DNA of 64,000 nucleotides, from contig NZ_JACHGK010000001.1 of the NCBI RefSeq assembly GCF_014207535.1, forward strand, positions 558,001 through 622,000. The letters are read 5' to 3'. The notes under the pieces were generated by a model that was not told the origin of the DNA, did not search any database, and saw only the letters and a program-made list of their open reading frames with translations. The position numbers were made by a program, and so were the translations under genes. Positions 1 through 9,196 of this stretch are shown here, one piece after another; the first letter of the stretch is position 1, and each line of letters begins with the position of its first letter. The stretch comes from Bacillus benzoevorans (GTDB lineage Bacteria > Bacillota > Bacilli > Bacillales > Cytobacillaceae).

Positions 1-2
1 TT

Positions 3-413
3 CATTTGGCGGAGGATCAGGGCAGGGTTTACGCAATTGCTTTGTCCGGAAAATTAGAAGGAACAACCTCGCTTGTCATTGACTATCTAGCTGTGAAGAA
101 GAATGCTAGAAAACAGGGGATCGGTGTGCAGATGGTTGATTATTTGAAACGATGGGCAAAGGACAATCATCACTTTGACAGTATTGTTATTGAAGTGGAA
201 GCGGAAGAAACAGAGGAGAATACTGAGCGCGTGGAATTTTGGAAACAATGTGGATTTCAGGATACTTCGTATGTCCATCATTATAAAGTCGTCCCGGAGC
301 CGTATCAGGCGATGTACCTCAAGTTAGTTCCCGAAGCATTTATTCCGGAAAAAGCCGAGACCATCTTCCAACATTTCAGCCAGTTTCATCAAAAATGTTT
401 TCGCGGAGCATAA
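3..413 (+). CDS. GNAT-family N-acetyltransferase, 5' end outside window
   Basis: C-terminal part of a GCN5-related N-acetyltransferase. The frame is open to the left edge, so the true start is probably upstream; a TTG at 6 is the first possible start inside the window but has no ribosome binding site. The acetyl-CoA-binding motif A is visible as a hydrophobic strand (LVIDYLAV) followed by a basic loop and helix (ARKQGIGVQMVDYL). A later strand and the WKQCGF segment match the end of the GNAT fold. The substrate cannot be inferred. A terminator follows the stop directly. The family call is firm; the acceptor is unknown. Confidence 0.8.
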   Translation, partial: HLAEDQGRVYAIALSGKLEGTTSLVIDYLAVKKNARKQGIGVQMVDYLKRWAKDNHHFDSIVIEVEAEETEENTERVEFWKQCGFQDTSYVHHYKVVPEPYQAMYLKLVPEAFIPEKAETIFQHFSQFHQKCFRGA

Positions 414-415
414 AT

Positions 416-453
416 AAAATGCGTTTCCAATATTGAATGGGAACGCATTTTTT
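416..453 (+). terminator. Rho-independent terminator after the acetyltransferase
   Basis: A 13-bp stem (AAAATGCGTTTCC paired with GGGAACGCATTTT, one G-U pair) is followed by a T-run just after the acetyltransferase stop. Confidence 0.85.
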
Positions 454-467
454 ATCATACCGGCATT

Positions 468-584
468 TTAGATGCGAAAATCTTTTGTAATATTTTTATA
501 CTCCTGCTCATTTAAAATGCCCAGCTTTTTAAATAATGTCGAATAGCTGAGTATCTTCAACCTTGTCCTTTTGGAGTAATTCAT
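468..584 (-). CDS. Small hypothetical protein, 38 aa
   Basis: A short reverse-strand frame beginning MNYSKRTRLKILS and ending ITKDFRI. A strong ribosome binding site (AAAAGGAG) lies about nine bases before the ATG. The peptide is basic at its N-terminus and ends in an amphipathic stretch (LFKKLGILNEQEYKNI), which loosely resembles SHOCT-type short C-terminal helices. No function is recognised. It lies between two terminators and reads on the same strand as the diguanylate cyclase upstream of it. The ribosome binding site is the main support. Confidence 0.45.
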   Translation of the reverse strand: MNYSKRTRLKILSYSTLFKKLGILNEQEYKNITKDFRI

Positions 585-684
585 CCTTAACAACTCCTTT
601 TCGATATTTTATGCATATTTATTTGAAATGTTGCGTAGGGGCAACAAATTTGTTTGGAACTAATCTTATTTTTGAAAAATAGAA

Positions 685-727
685 AGGAGCCGGACTTTTC
701 ATTTAGATGAGACGTCCAGCCCCTTTT
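685..727 (-). terminator. Terminator of the diguanylate cyclase gene
   Basis: On the minus strand, GGGGCTGGAC pairs with GTCCGGCTCC (two G-U pairs) and is followed by TTTCTATTTTT immediately after the stop at 728. Confidence 0.8.
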
Positions 728-2416
728 TTAACTGCTTTGCTTTTGCTTATTTTGTGTATATGGGAAATACCCGCGGTCGGCATGGAGCATATGTCCAATG
801 ATAATATCATCGACAAGGAAGGAGAAGAAGGCCGATGACTTAAGTTCTCCTTTCTGGTAAGCCTCTTTAAGCTCTAGGGCTTTTTTAACCAGACCTGTAT
901 GAATTTGTGCATGTCTTTCATATCCTGGATAGCCAATGGAGGATAAAATTTCTTCTTCGCTGGCAAAATGGTCCACAACATGAGTTAAAACGGTATTCAA
1001 CTGCTGCAAAGTCTGCTCATAGCCGGCATTTGAAAGGGAGAGGTAAATCAGGCTGTTTCCTTGTTTAATCAAATCGCGATGCTGTTCATCGATTACTGTA
1101 TTGCCACTTTCCCATTCAACCTTCCATTCCAAGCGGACAGAAGCCACAGGTACATCATGCTGATTATCGGCACTGACAACGCGGTTGCGCCCGCCTTCTT
1201 TGGCCCGGTATAAGGCTTCATCAACCCGCTTATACCAGCTGTAAAATGATTCATTTTTCCTTCTTTCCGCAACGCCGAAGCTTGCTGTCACGACTCCGGC
1301 TATTGGATGTTCAGTGCTTTCTAACAGCTTGCGGATTTTTTCTGCAACGACAAGGGCTCCAGCTATCGTACAATGCGGCAAAAATATCGCAAATTCTTCA
1401 CCGCCCATCCTTGCGATAATATCGGATTTACGAATATTATTTTTGGTGATTTCAGCCGTGTGTTTTAGTACTTCATCACCTGTTGGATGCCCCCATGTGT
1501 CATTAACCCGCTTGAAGAAATCAAGGTCTATGAGAATCATGGATAGAGGTTCATTGTATCGATCGGAACGGCTCATTTCATTTTCTATGATTTGATCGAT
1601 ATAATGACGGTTGTACAGACTTGTTAACTCATCTGTTATTGCCAGCTCATTTAATTCTTCGTTTTGCTCTTGCAGGTTTTTAGTCAGCTGGAGCAGTTTG
1701 ATTTCTTCCAGGCGTTTTTCGGTAATGTCTCGTGCAGATGCATATATATATTGATCGTTTGGCTGCGATCTCCATTCTAAATATTTATAAGAACCGTCCT
1801 TACAGAGAATTCTGTTAATAAAGCCGGAAATTGATTTCTGCTCTTTTAATTCATCTATGACTTCCATTGTACTTGGGATATCATCTGGATGTACAAGGGA
1901 AATAAAGCTTTTCCCCTCTAACTCCTTAACAGGATAGCCGAGTGTATCTTCAAAATTTTTATTTACTCTGATAAACACACCATTTGTATTGGCGACACAA
2001 AGCATATCTAAATTTACTTTTAGAAACCCCTCGATCCCTTTATCCAGCACATATTCCATTGTCACTTCATCGTAAACGCAGGCAAAAGTATCATCATTTA
2101 ACGAAAACACTGTAACCCGAAGCCATTTTTGCAGGGATACTTGGTGAATGTCAAAGTGGGTAGTTTCACGATTCATGATCGCTCGATTTAACATGTCCTT
2201 CCATTTATATTCGCCCTCCCAGCCTTGCGGGAATATTTCATAAAAGCTTTTGTGTTTAACCTCTGAGGCTTGTAAAAGTAACAATTTTTCACATGCTGCA
2301 TTTAGCGCTAAATATTCATAGTCAAAAGGTATTCCTTCGTCATCCAGCAATACTCTATGGTATGAATAAGCTGTTGGAGATTTTTCAAAGAACGTTTTAT
2401 AATAATGGTCCTCCAT
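728..2416 (-). CDS. Diguanylate cyclase: PAS-PAS-GGDEF-hemerythrin
   Basis: A soluble sensor enzyme of about 562 aa predicted to make cyclic di-GMP from GTP. In order it has a PAS-like domain (about 1-115), a second PAS ending in SARDITEKR (about 125-240), a GGDEF domain (about 260-415) and a bacteriohemerythrin domain (about 430-550). The active site is intact (GGEEF). An RKSD inhibitory I-site lies five residues before it, so product inhibition is expected. The hemerythrin part keeps the full di-iron ligand pattern (DEQH, HFASEEE, HAQIH, HMLHAD). Oxygen or nitric-oxide control of c-di-GMP synthesis is therefore likely, as inferred from known hemerythrin-GGDEF proteins. The ATG at 2416 is preferred because an earlier in-frame ATG abuts the ribosome binding site. 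No membrane segment is seen. Confidence 0.93.
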   Translation of the reverse strand: MEDHYYKTFFEKSPTAYSYHRVLLDDEGIPFDYEYLALNAACEKLLLLQASEVKHKSFYEIFPQGWEGEYKWKDMLNRAIMNRETTHFDIHQVSLQKWLRVTVFSLNDDTFACVYDEVTMEYVLDKGIEGFLKVNLDMLCVANTNGVFIRVNKNFEDTLGYPVKELEGKSFISLVHPDDIPSTMEVIDELKEQKSISGFINRILCKDGSYKYLEWRSQPNDQYIYASARDITEKRLEEIKLLQLTKNLQEQNEELNELAITDELTSLYNRHYIDQIIENEMSRSDRYNEPLSMILIDLDFFKRVNDTWGHPTGDEVLKHTAEITKNNIRKSDIIARMGGEEFAIFLPHCTIAGALVVAEKIRKLLESTEHPIAGVVTASFGVAERRKNESFYSWYKRVDEALYRAKEGGRNRVVSADNQHDVPVASVRLEWKVEWESGNTVIDEQHRDLIKQGNSLIYLSLSNAGYEQTLQQLNTVLTHVVDHFASEEEILSSIGYPGYERHAQIHTGLVKKALELKEAYQKGELKSSAFFSFLVDDIIIGHMLHADRGYFPYTQNKQKQSS

Positions 2417-2555
2417 TATCATACCCCCATTACTACTTTTATTTTATATTACTATTCTACAATAAAATCGGCATTGAAAGTGAAACGGATTACATTATTC
2501 CTGTGACACAATGCTCACAATACAGAATAGTGGAATTTCTGATTTTAAAATAAAC

Positions 2556-2588
2556 GAAAAAAAGCAGGAGAATCACCCTCCTGCTTCA
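2556..2588 (-). terminator. Terminator of the MocR-type regulator gene
   Basis: The stem AGCAGGAG/CTCCTGCT overlaps the stop codon and is followed on the minus strand by a long T-run. Confidence 0.85.
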
Positions 2589-4019
2589 AACTTTGTCCAG
2601 CACTTTTGCAAACTTTAAAACAGCTTCTTTTATTGCTTCCCGCTGCAGGCGGGCATAGGTGAATCGGACATATCCGTTCGGAGACCCGTATACACTGCCA
2701 GGCATAAACAAAATTTTATTTTTTATCGCCTCTTCTACGAGCTTTTGATCATCTACTTTTTGCTTGATTTTGCACCAGCAGAAAAGGCCTCCTTTCGGCA
2801 CGCTGAACTCAACTTTATCACCGAGGTACTCATTTAATGCCAAAACCATTTCATTTCTTCTTTCCAGCAGCTCCTGCTTTAGAAAAGCTAGATGTTTCGG
2901 ATATTCAGGGGATTGGATAAATTGATTGGCAATTAACTGCGGAAAAATACTTAAACCGAAGTCAATTTGCTGCCGGGCATCAGCTAAGCGGTTAATGACT
3001 GACTCTGGACCCATGATCCATCCGACCCGCAAACTTGATGCAATGACCTTTGACAGTGACCCAACATAAAGCACGTTGCCGCTCTTGTCAATTGATTTAA
3101 GCGGGTAGTGCGTCTTGCCATCAAAAGAAAGCAGACTGACCGGGTCATCTTCTACGATAGGTATTCCTAGCTCAGCAGCAATTTCCAAAACTCGTTCCCG
3201 TCTTGGCTCTGTCATGACGCCCCCCGTCGGACTTTGAAAGGTCGGATTTAAAAAAATCATCCTGATTTGATGTTTGCGGTATAAGGTCACAATGTCATCG
3301 GGATTGATTCCTTCAGCATCGACGGGAAGAGCAAAGATTCTAAGACCTGCCGATTGAAACAATGGCAGTGAATAGCTGTAGGAGGGAGCCTCAATGGCTA
3401 CGGCATCCCCGGGATTTAGCAGGCACTGTGTAATGAGATATAGAGCCTGCTGAGCACCTGATGTAATGAGAATAGAGGAACTGGTTACATTGATGTCATG
3501 ATATTCCTTTACATAGGATGCTAATGTCTCCCGAAATTCTAAATGACCTTGGGGATGCACATAGCCTAAATTACTTGGAAAAGCATGCTGGTTAAAAGAA
3601 GCTTGTAAAAAGCTTGCCGGGAATAAATCTGTGGATAATTCACCGCCGGCCATATTATAGCCGTCTTTCATGACCTTTGCTTCATCGCGAATCCGTTTAA
3701 TTAATGGGTAGGTAGGTAAAAAAGAGCCTCCTTCAATATATTTTCGCCAGTTGGTAACGCCTTTAGGAAGGATGCCCCACTTATGTGTACTGACACGGGT
3801 GCCGCTGCCTTTTTTCCTCTCTACTAAACCGGATGCTTGAAGTTCGTCATAGACATGAACAATGGTCATCCGATTCACATTTAATTGTTCGGCCATTTTT
3901 CTTTCTGAAGGCAAACGGCTCCCAGGAGGAAATTCACCGTAAGCAATTTTTTCTTCAATATATTCAAAGATTTGCTGATAAATTGGCTTATCACTTTCAC
4001 GATTTACAGACCATTCCAT
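2586..4019 (-). CDS. MocR-type GntR regulator with aminotransferase domain
   Basis: A transcription factor of about 477 aa. It has an N-terminal GntR winged helix (residues about 8-75, containing QLNVNRMTIVHVYDEL) fused to a fold-type I aminotransferase-like domain (about 105-470). The PLP-binding lysine lies in GSLSKVIASSLRVGW, so the cofactor is probably bound. Such proteins use PLP or an amine ligand to switch transcription of neighbouring genes. It is divergent from benE and the CBS-protein gene, with a palindromic operator between them, so it probably controls that operon and itself. An ATG at 4019 with AGGTG six bases upstream is preferred to the GTG at 4028. The ligand is unknown; an aromatic or amino compound is a guess from the permease. 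Confidence 0.92.
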   Translation of the reverse strand: MEWSVNRESDKPIYQQIFEYIEEKIAYGEFPPGSRLPSERKMAEQLNVNRMTIVHVYDELQASGLVERKKGSGTRVSTHKWGILPKGVTNWRKYIEGGSFLPTYPLIKRIRDEAKVMKDGYNMAGGELSTDLFPASFLQASFNQHAFPSNLGYVHPQGHLEFRETLASYVKEYHDINVTSSSILITSGAQQALYLITQCLLNPGDAVAIEAPSYSYSLPLFQSAGLRIFALPVDAEGINPDDIVTLYRKHQIRMIFLNPTFQSPTGGVMTEPRRERVLEIAAELGIPIVEDDPVSLLSFDGKTHYPLKSIDKSGNVLYVGSLSKVIASSLRVGWIMGPESVINRLADARQQIDFGLSIFPQLIANQFIQSPEYPKHLAFLKQELLERRNEMVLALNEYLGDKVEFSVPKGGLFCWCKIKQKVDDQKLVEEAIKNKILFMPGSVYGSPNGYVRFTYARLQREAIKEAVLKFAKVLDKV

Positions 4020-4066
4020 ACTTTTCACCTGTTCTTTTCAAAATGGCAGCTTGAGCAGCTGTAAAA

Positions 4067-4100
4067 ATTGGATGAGTGTAAATCATCCAATTGGATGATT
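4067..4100. promoter_or_regulatory. Candidate operator for the MocR regulator
   Basis: A perfect 20-bp palindrome (AATCATCCAATTGGATGATT, 4081-4100) contains ATTGGATGA, which also occurs as a direct repeat at 4067-4075. The two copies start 23 bp apart, about two helical turns. A -10 element (TATAAT, 4124-4129) for benE lies just downstream with only a poor -35, which suits an activator. Mixed direct and inverted half-sites are typical of MocR operators. Confidence 0.65.
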
Positions 4101-4179
4101 ACAATGACAATTGATTAAATTATTATAATATTAACATATAAAATACCATGCAAATAGGATTTAGAAAGAGGTGCTACCT

Positions 4180-5469
4180 ATGAAAGAGACTGTTTTTCGT
4201 TCTAGTGTGAAGGACTTAAGACAAAATTTAAATGTAAATACGATTAGTGCCGGATTAGTGGCCGCTATTTTCGGATGTACAGGTCCGGCGTTAATTATCA
4301 TCGGCGGAGCAACAAGCGGCGGCCTGACTTATGCCCAAACGATCAGCTGGATCTTTGCGACTTACTTTTTCAGCGGACTGCTTGGCATCTATTTGGCATT
4401 AAAATACCGCCAGCCTATCTCCGGTGCTCATACGATAGCAGGGGCCGTTCTCGTAGCTGGTTCTTTAACCCATTTTTCATTAAATGAAGCAATAGGTGCT
4501 TATATCGTGGCCAACATTATTGTCATCCTGCTTGGTGCTTCTGGATTGATTGATAAAGCGATGAAGTGGATTCCGAGACCGATTGTCATGGGGATGATCG
4601 TAGGGGTGATGATTCGGTTTACAACCGAAATGATCAAATCAGTCACGATATCACCGTTATTGGCAGGTTCAGCGATTCTCGTCTTTTTACTTTCACAACG
4701 ATATTTGAAGAAGGTACCACCTGTATTATCGGCATTAATTGTAGCTGTTATTCTAGCGGTGGCAACAGGTGCCTTTAATGTTCAGAATGTTCAGAATAAA
4801 TTAATTCTCCCGCAGTTTATTATGCCGGAATTCAGTTTGGATGCAATTGTTTCGATTGGGATACCGATTGCTTTATTAATCATCGCTACAGAAAATGCCC
4901 AGGCAGCAGGAGTATTAATGGCACAGGGATATAAAGCGCCAAACACGGCAATGGCGGTGAACGGTTCAATCGTCGGGCTTATTGCCGCTTTATTTGGAGG
5001 TCATGCCATTAATATTGCAGGACCAATGACGGCGATTTGTTCCGCAAAAGAGGTTGGTAAAAAAGAAAGCAGATATGCCGCATCTGTAGCCAATGGGTTT
5101 TTCTTCTCTGTCTTTGGTCTCTTTGCCGCATTTGTCGTGCCATTTGTTATTGCGATGCCGAGTGTCATTGTCACCGTTATTGCAGGACTTGCTATGCTGG
5201 GTGTTCTAATCAATTCTCTTAAAACGGCTTTTTCTGATACAAAATTCCAAATGGGTGCTTTTTTTGCCTTAACGATTGGGATGTCCGGGGTAAACTTCTT
5301 TAACATTGGGGCGCCATTATGGGCGATATTAGGCAGTTTGCTCGTTTCCTTCCTTGTCGAAAAAAGCCATTTTGCTTCAAGAGAAAAGCCGGAAAATGCA
5401 AAGGAAGAATCAGCACCTGAGGAAAAGGTAAACCAAGCGAAAAAGGCAAGTGTGGAAACAACGGCATAA
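4180..5469 (+). CDS. benE: BenE-family benzoate/H+ symporter-like permease
   Basis: An integral membrane protein of about 429 aa with roughly 12 hydrophobic segments. The early segment (GCTGPALIIIGGATSGGL, then LTYAQTISWIFA) and the GAHTIAGAVL stretch fit the BenE family of benzoate:proton symporters within the larger nucleobase-transporter fold. The C-terminus is a charged Glu/Lys-rich cytoplasmic tail from about residue 395. The start is set at the ATG at 4180, preceded by AAAGAGGTG; a GTG at 4171 is in frame but overlaps that site. A CBS-domain gene follows in the same operon. Benzoate as the substrate is inferred from family only. Confidence 0.82.
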   Translation: MKETVFRSSVKDLRQNLNVNTISAGLVAAIFGCTGPALIIIGGATSGGLTYAQTISWIFATYFFSGLLGIYLALKYRQPISGAHTIAGAVLVAGSLTHFSLNEAIGAYIVANIIVILLGASGLIDKAMKWIPRPIVMGMIVGVMIRFTTEMIKSVTISPLLAGSAILVFLLSQRYLKKVPPVLSALIVAVILAVATGAFNVQNVQNKLILPQFIMPEFSLDAIVSIGIPIALLIIATENAQAAGVLMAQGYKAPNTAMAVNGSIVGLIAALFGGHAINIAGPMTAICSAKEVGKKESRYAASVANGFFFSVFGLFAAFVVPFVIAMPSVIVTVIAGLAMLGVLINSLKTAFSDTKFQMGAFFALTIGMSGVNFFNIGAPLWAILGSLLVSFLVEKSHFASREKPENAKEESAPEEKVNQAKKASVETTA

Positions 5470-5544
5470 GCAATAAGAATTGTAAATGATTTAGAAATCA
5501 TGTTCATCCTGTGTATAAATTTTACTATTTTGGGGGGAGCATTC

Positions 5545-6024
5545 ATGAAAGCTCACGAAATAATGAATAACCAGGTAGTGAAAGTGAAAGAACAGGATAG
5601 TGTCTACTTATGTATTAAAAAAATGCTGCAATATAATATCAGTGGACTTCCTGTTGTGAATGAACGGAATGAACTCAAGGCTTTTTTGAGTGATGGAGAT
5701 ATTATGAGGGCGGTTGGAAAGACAAATGAAATTGTGCTCGGGACGTTACTTTATGCCGATGTTTTCCAGATTGATCCTAAAGGGTTTGAAGAGAGGGCAC
5801 AGGAGATATTGACATTAAACGTAATGGAAATCGCCCAAAAAAAGGTATATACCGTGAAGTTGGATGAGGAAGTGGAAAATATTACAACTGCGATGGCAAA
5901 ACAGAAAATAAAGCAGCTGCCGGTGGAACGCAACGGGGTACTAGTGGGTATGATAAGCCGAGGCGATGTGATTCGAAACACCTTTAAATCGATTAACGAA
6001 TGTCTGAAAAAGTCAGTATGCTAA
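5545..6024 (+). CDS. Tandem CBS-domain protein
   Basis: A soluble protein of 159 aa made almost only of two CBS motifs (about 1-60 and 95-150). Signs are MNNQVVKVKEQDSV...ISGLPVV...LSDGDIMRA and the matching KKVYTVKLDEEV...IKQLPVERNGVLVGMISRGDVIR. CBS pairs bind adenosine nucleotides and gate enzymes or transporters. It lies 75 nt after benE with a strong GGGGGGAG ribosome binding site and shares its downstream terminator, so a regulatory role for the permease is plausible but unproven. Confidence 0.88.
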   Translation: MKAHEIMNNQVVKVKEQDSVYLCIKKMLQYNISGLPVVNERNELKAFLSDGDIMRAVGKTNEIVLGTLLYADVFQIDPKGFEERAQEILTLNVMEIAQKKVYTVKLDEEVENITTAMAKQKIKQLPVERNGVLVGMISRGDVIRNTFKSINECLKKSVC

Positions 6025-6034
6025 AATGCAAAAG

Positions 6035-6080
6035 TAAAAATCCCAGCCTATCCATTACGTGTGAGAAGCTGGGATTTTTA
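6035..6080 (+). terminator. Terminator of the benE/CBS operon
   Basis: AAAAATCCCAGC pairs with GCTGGGATTTTT across a loop of about 20 nt, followed by T-rich sequence. Confidence 0.88.
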
Positions 6081-6204
6081 TTGTATAAATTGAGTGAATA
6101 CTGTCGTTTAACAAACGTACTTTAGGTGTCTTTTACTAATTTTTGCTATACTGAAAGATGATGAAGCAGAAACTCTATCCTAAAAAGCAGAGGTGAAATA
6201 GGAC

Positions 6205-7395
6205 TTGAAATATCATTTTGATGAAATCGTTAACCGCAGAAATACATATTCCTATAAGTGGGATGGCGGGAAATATATCACTAAATCGGGTTTAACAAAC
6301 CGTTACGATGAAGAGACGCTGCCGTTATTTACCGCTGATATGGACCTGCCTGTACCGCAGCCTTTACTAGATGCATTACATAAAACGGTAGAACACCGGA
6401 TTTTTGGCTATTCGATTTTTCCGGAAGAATATTATACTGCGATTCAGCATTGGTTTAAAAAGCGTCATGACTGGGAGATCAAAAAAGAAGAAATTGTCTA
6501 TTGTCCGGGAACGGTTTATGCGACAAAGGTGGCAATTAAGGCATTTACGGAGCCTGGTGACGGCGTCATCATTCAACGCCCGGTTTATCCGCCATTTACG
6601 AGGGAGATTACTTCAAATGGACGTCAAGTTGTCAATAACGCTCTGAAATATGATGGAGAAGGATACTATACGATTGATTTTGAGGATTTTGAGGAAAAGG
6701 TAAAAAACGATAAAACGAAATTATTCATATTATGTAATCCTCATAATCCAACAGGAAGAATTTTTAAAGATGAAGAATTAAAGAGACTATCAGACATTTG
6801 TGCTAAAAATAATGTAATCATCGCCGCAGATGAAATTCATGGAGATTTAATTCGAAAAAGTCAAACCTTTACTCCTATTGTGAAGGCTGCTGAAAATACG
6901 GATCATATTATCACGTTTACAGCGATTAATAAAACCTTTAATTTAGCTGGTCTGCATTGTACGAATGCAGTTATTCCGAATCCGGAGCTTAGGAAGAAAT
7001 TTAGTAGTCATGTAGATATGAAATCAGCTTCACCATTTATGATCTCCGCCCTCATCTCCGTGTACAATGACGGGGAAGAATGGTTGGAACAACTGAATGA
7101 ATATCTTGATGGCACAATGGAGTGGGTTGGGCAATTTTTAGCAGAAAGAATGCCAAAGGTGAAAGTGAAAATCCCTGAAGGAACGTATGTGATGTGGATG
7201 GACTTTAGCGAATACGGCTTGCAACCGAAAGAAGTCCATGAACGAATATATAATCGAGCGAATGTCCTGCTGCAGGACGGGGTCATGTTTGGCAGAGAAG
7301 GAATTCAACATCAAAGAATATGTATCCCATCACCTAGACCAATCATCAAGGAAGCGTTCGCGAGGATCGCGAGAGAGTTTGAGGATCTTAAATAG
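6205..7395 (+). CDS. patB: MalY/PatB-type cystathionine beta-lyase/aminotransferase
   Basis: A PLP enzyme of 396 aa of the MalY/PatB family, which cleaves C-S bonds of cystathionine or cysteine conjugates, releasing pyruvate, ammonia and a thiol. Features are the N-terminal FDEIVNRRNTYSYKWD segment, CNPHNPTGR, the DEIHGDL aspartate region and the PLP lysine in AINKTFNLAGLH. The length is normal for the family. The start is a TTG with AGAGGTG upstream. It stands alone between the benE-operon terminator and the gamma-glutamyltransferase-like gene. Together with that gene it could take part in recycling cysteine conjugates; this is an inference from order only. Confidence 0.9.
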   Translation: MKYHFDEIVNRRNTYSYKWDGGKYITKSGLTNRYDEETLPLFTADMDLPVPQPLLDALHKTVEHRIFGYSIFPEEYYTAIQHWFKKRHDWEIKKEEIVYCPGTVYATKVAIKAFTEPGDGVIIQRPVYPPFTREITSNGRQVVNNALKYDGEGYYTIDFEDFEEKVKNDKTKLFILCNPHNPTGRIFKDEELKRLSDICAKNNVIIAADEIHGDLIRKSQTFTPIVKAAENTDHIITFTAINKTFNLAGLHCTNAVIPNPELRKKFSSHVDMKSASPFMISALISVYNDGEEWLEQLNEYLDGTMEWVGQFLAERMPKVKVKIPEGTYVMWMDFSEYGLQPKEVHERIYNRANVLLQDGVMFGREGIQHQRICIPSPRPIIKEAFARIAREFEDLK

Positions 7396-7471
7396 GAAGG
7401 CAGAGGCTGTTTCGTAAAGTGTTTTTTACACCGTATGGAACAGCCTTAATTTACATGATGGGGGAGAGAAA

Positions 7472-9124
7472 ATGAGAGGAAGGACTGAATCCTACCGCCC
7501 AACAACGATGGCACCTAATGGTATGATTACTGCTCCGCATTATCTGGCATCACAGGCAGGGTTAAAGATATTGCAGGAGGGAGGAAATGCAGTAGAAGCA
7601 GCTATCGCGGCCGCCGCTGCCATCGGAGTCGTTTATCCTCATATGAATGGAGTTGGCGGAGATAATTTCTGGTTGATTTATAATACATACGATAAAGAAT
7701 TAAAGGCGTTAAATAGCAGCGGGAGAGCAGCCCAAGGTGCAACCATTGATTTTTATCAGAGGCAAGGTTTTAAGAAAATCCCATCACGGGGTGCATTGGC
7801 TGCGAATACCGTTCCAGGGGCAGTCGCCGGTTGGGATCAGGCATTTGCCTATTCCATAAAAAGGATGAAGGGAAATCATCGCTGGAGTGATTTGCTCAAG
7901 CCTGCCATTCAGTATGCAAAAGAAGGTTTTCCTGTCACACCAAGTCAGGAATATTGGACCAATGTAAATTTAGACAACAGCGATGATGAATTTAGGCATT
8001 TACAGCGTTATTCCGAGTTTAGCAAAATCTTTTTAAAACAAAATGGTACTTCCTACCGTGCCGGGGAAATGATGAAACAGCATGATTTAGCACTTACTTT
8101 AGAAGGAATTGCGTCGGAGGGCAGTGCGTTTTTTTATAAAGGAGAGTTAGCGACGGAAATGGTGCGGGACTTGCAAGAGAACGGAGGGATGCTAACGTAT
8201 GAAGACTTCGCGCAGCATCTTTCGGATTGGGTCCATCCAATCTCAGTCCAGTACAGAGGATATGATGTCTATAACCTTCCTCCGAATACGCAAGGTTTTG
8301 CCTCCCTATCGATATTAAATATTCTGAACCAGTTTGATTTGCAATCCATTGAAGAAGGGACGGCTGAGTATTATCATCTATTAGTAGAGGCTATTAAACA
8401 GGCATTCTCTGATCGGGATCAGTATTTAACCGATCCTGAGTTTTCTCCTATTCCATTGGCTGAATTATTGTCCGTAGAAAGGGGCAAAGAATTAGCCGGG
8501 AAAATTCAATTCAATAAAGTCTTAAATTTGGAAAAACCGTTAGATCCAAAAGGGGATACCGTATGGTTTGGCGTGGTTGACAAAGATGGCAATGCGGTTT
8601 CGTTTATCCAAAGCATTTATCATGAATATGGGGCGGGTTTCATTCCGAAAAATACCGGTGTTCTCTTACAAAACAGGGGAAGCTTTTTTTCCTTGGATCC
8701 TAAAGCTGTCAATTGTCTGCAGCCTCGGAAACGGACATACCATACATTGAATCCAGCCATGCTTTTTAAAGAAGAAAGACCGTATTTAGTCTATGGCACG
8801 ATGGGCGGTGAAGGACAGCCTCAGACGCAGGCTGCACTTGTCACACGGATCCTGGACTATGGCTTTTCGGTCCAAGCTGCCATTGAAGCGCCGAGATGGC
8901 TGTATGGCAGAACATGGGGGGCGGCGTCCAACAGTTTAAAAATCGAAGGAAGAATTGATAGTAAGATCATTCATACTCTTCAAGCGCGAGGGCATAGAAT
9001 GGATGTGCTTGAACCATTCTCCGATGTGATGGGGCATGCCGGAGCGATTAAAATCGATCCGGTTACCAATGTAAAATTTGGCGGGGCCGATCCAAGAGGT
9101 GACGGTGCAGCAATTGGATATTAG
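7472..9124 (+). CDS. Gamma-glutamyltransferase-family protein (YwrD-like)
   Basis: An Ntn-hydrolase-fold protein of 550 aa related to gamma-glutamyltranspeptidase. It contains the family start (MITAPHYLASQAGLKILQEGGNAVEAA), the GVGGDNF segment and the small-subunit start GDTVWFGVVDKDGNAVS. In the family the threonine of that motif is the nucleophile after self-cleavage. No signal peptide is present, unlike secreted GGTs, so it is probably cytoplasmic. The next two genes are half-size chromate transporters; in B. subtilis the homologous ywrD lies beside ywrB and ywrA, so the linkage is conserved. The real substrate is uncertain. Confidence 0.88.
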   Translation: MRGRTESYRPTTMAPNGMITAPHYLASQAGLKILQEGGNAVEAAIAAAAAIGVVYPHMNGVGGDNFWLIYNTYDKELKALNSSGRAAQGATIDFYQRQGFKKIPSRGALAANTVPGAVAGWDQAFAYSIKRMKGNHRWSDLLKPAIQYAKEGFPVTPSQEYWTNVNLDNSDDEFRHLQRYSEFSKIFLKQNGTSYRAGEMMKQHDLALTLEGIASEGSAFFYKGELATEMVRDLQENGGMLTYEDFAQHLSDWVHPISVQYRGYDVYNLPPNTQGFASLSILNILNQFDLQSIEEGTAEYYHLLVEAIKQAFSDRDQYLTDPEFSPIPLAELLSVERGKELAGKIQFNKVLNLEKPLDPKGDTVWFGVVDKDGNAVSFIQSIYHEYGAGFIPKNTGVLLQNRGSFFSLDPKAVNCLQPRKRTYHTLNPAMLFKEERPYLVYGTMGGEGQPQTQAALVTRILDYGFSVQAAIEAPRWLYGRTWGAASNSLKIEGRIDSKIIHTLQARGHRMDVLEPFSDVMGHAGAIKIDPVTNVKFGGADPRGDGAAIGY

Positions 9125-9196
9125 ACGCCTGCAGCAAGGCATGAAGCAGAGTGAATTAATCCCATTAATGTGTGGCAGAATTAAGGTGGTTATTTG

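Noticed and set aside
5001..5546. 181-codon minus-strand frame opposite benE
   Set aside because: Mirror frame of a well-supported membrane transporter gene, without its own ribosome binding site or family.
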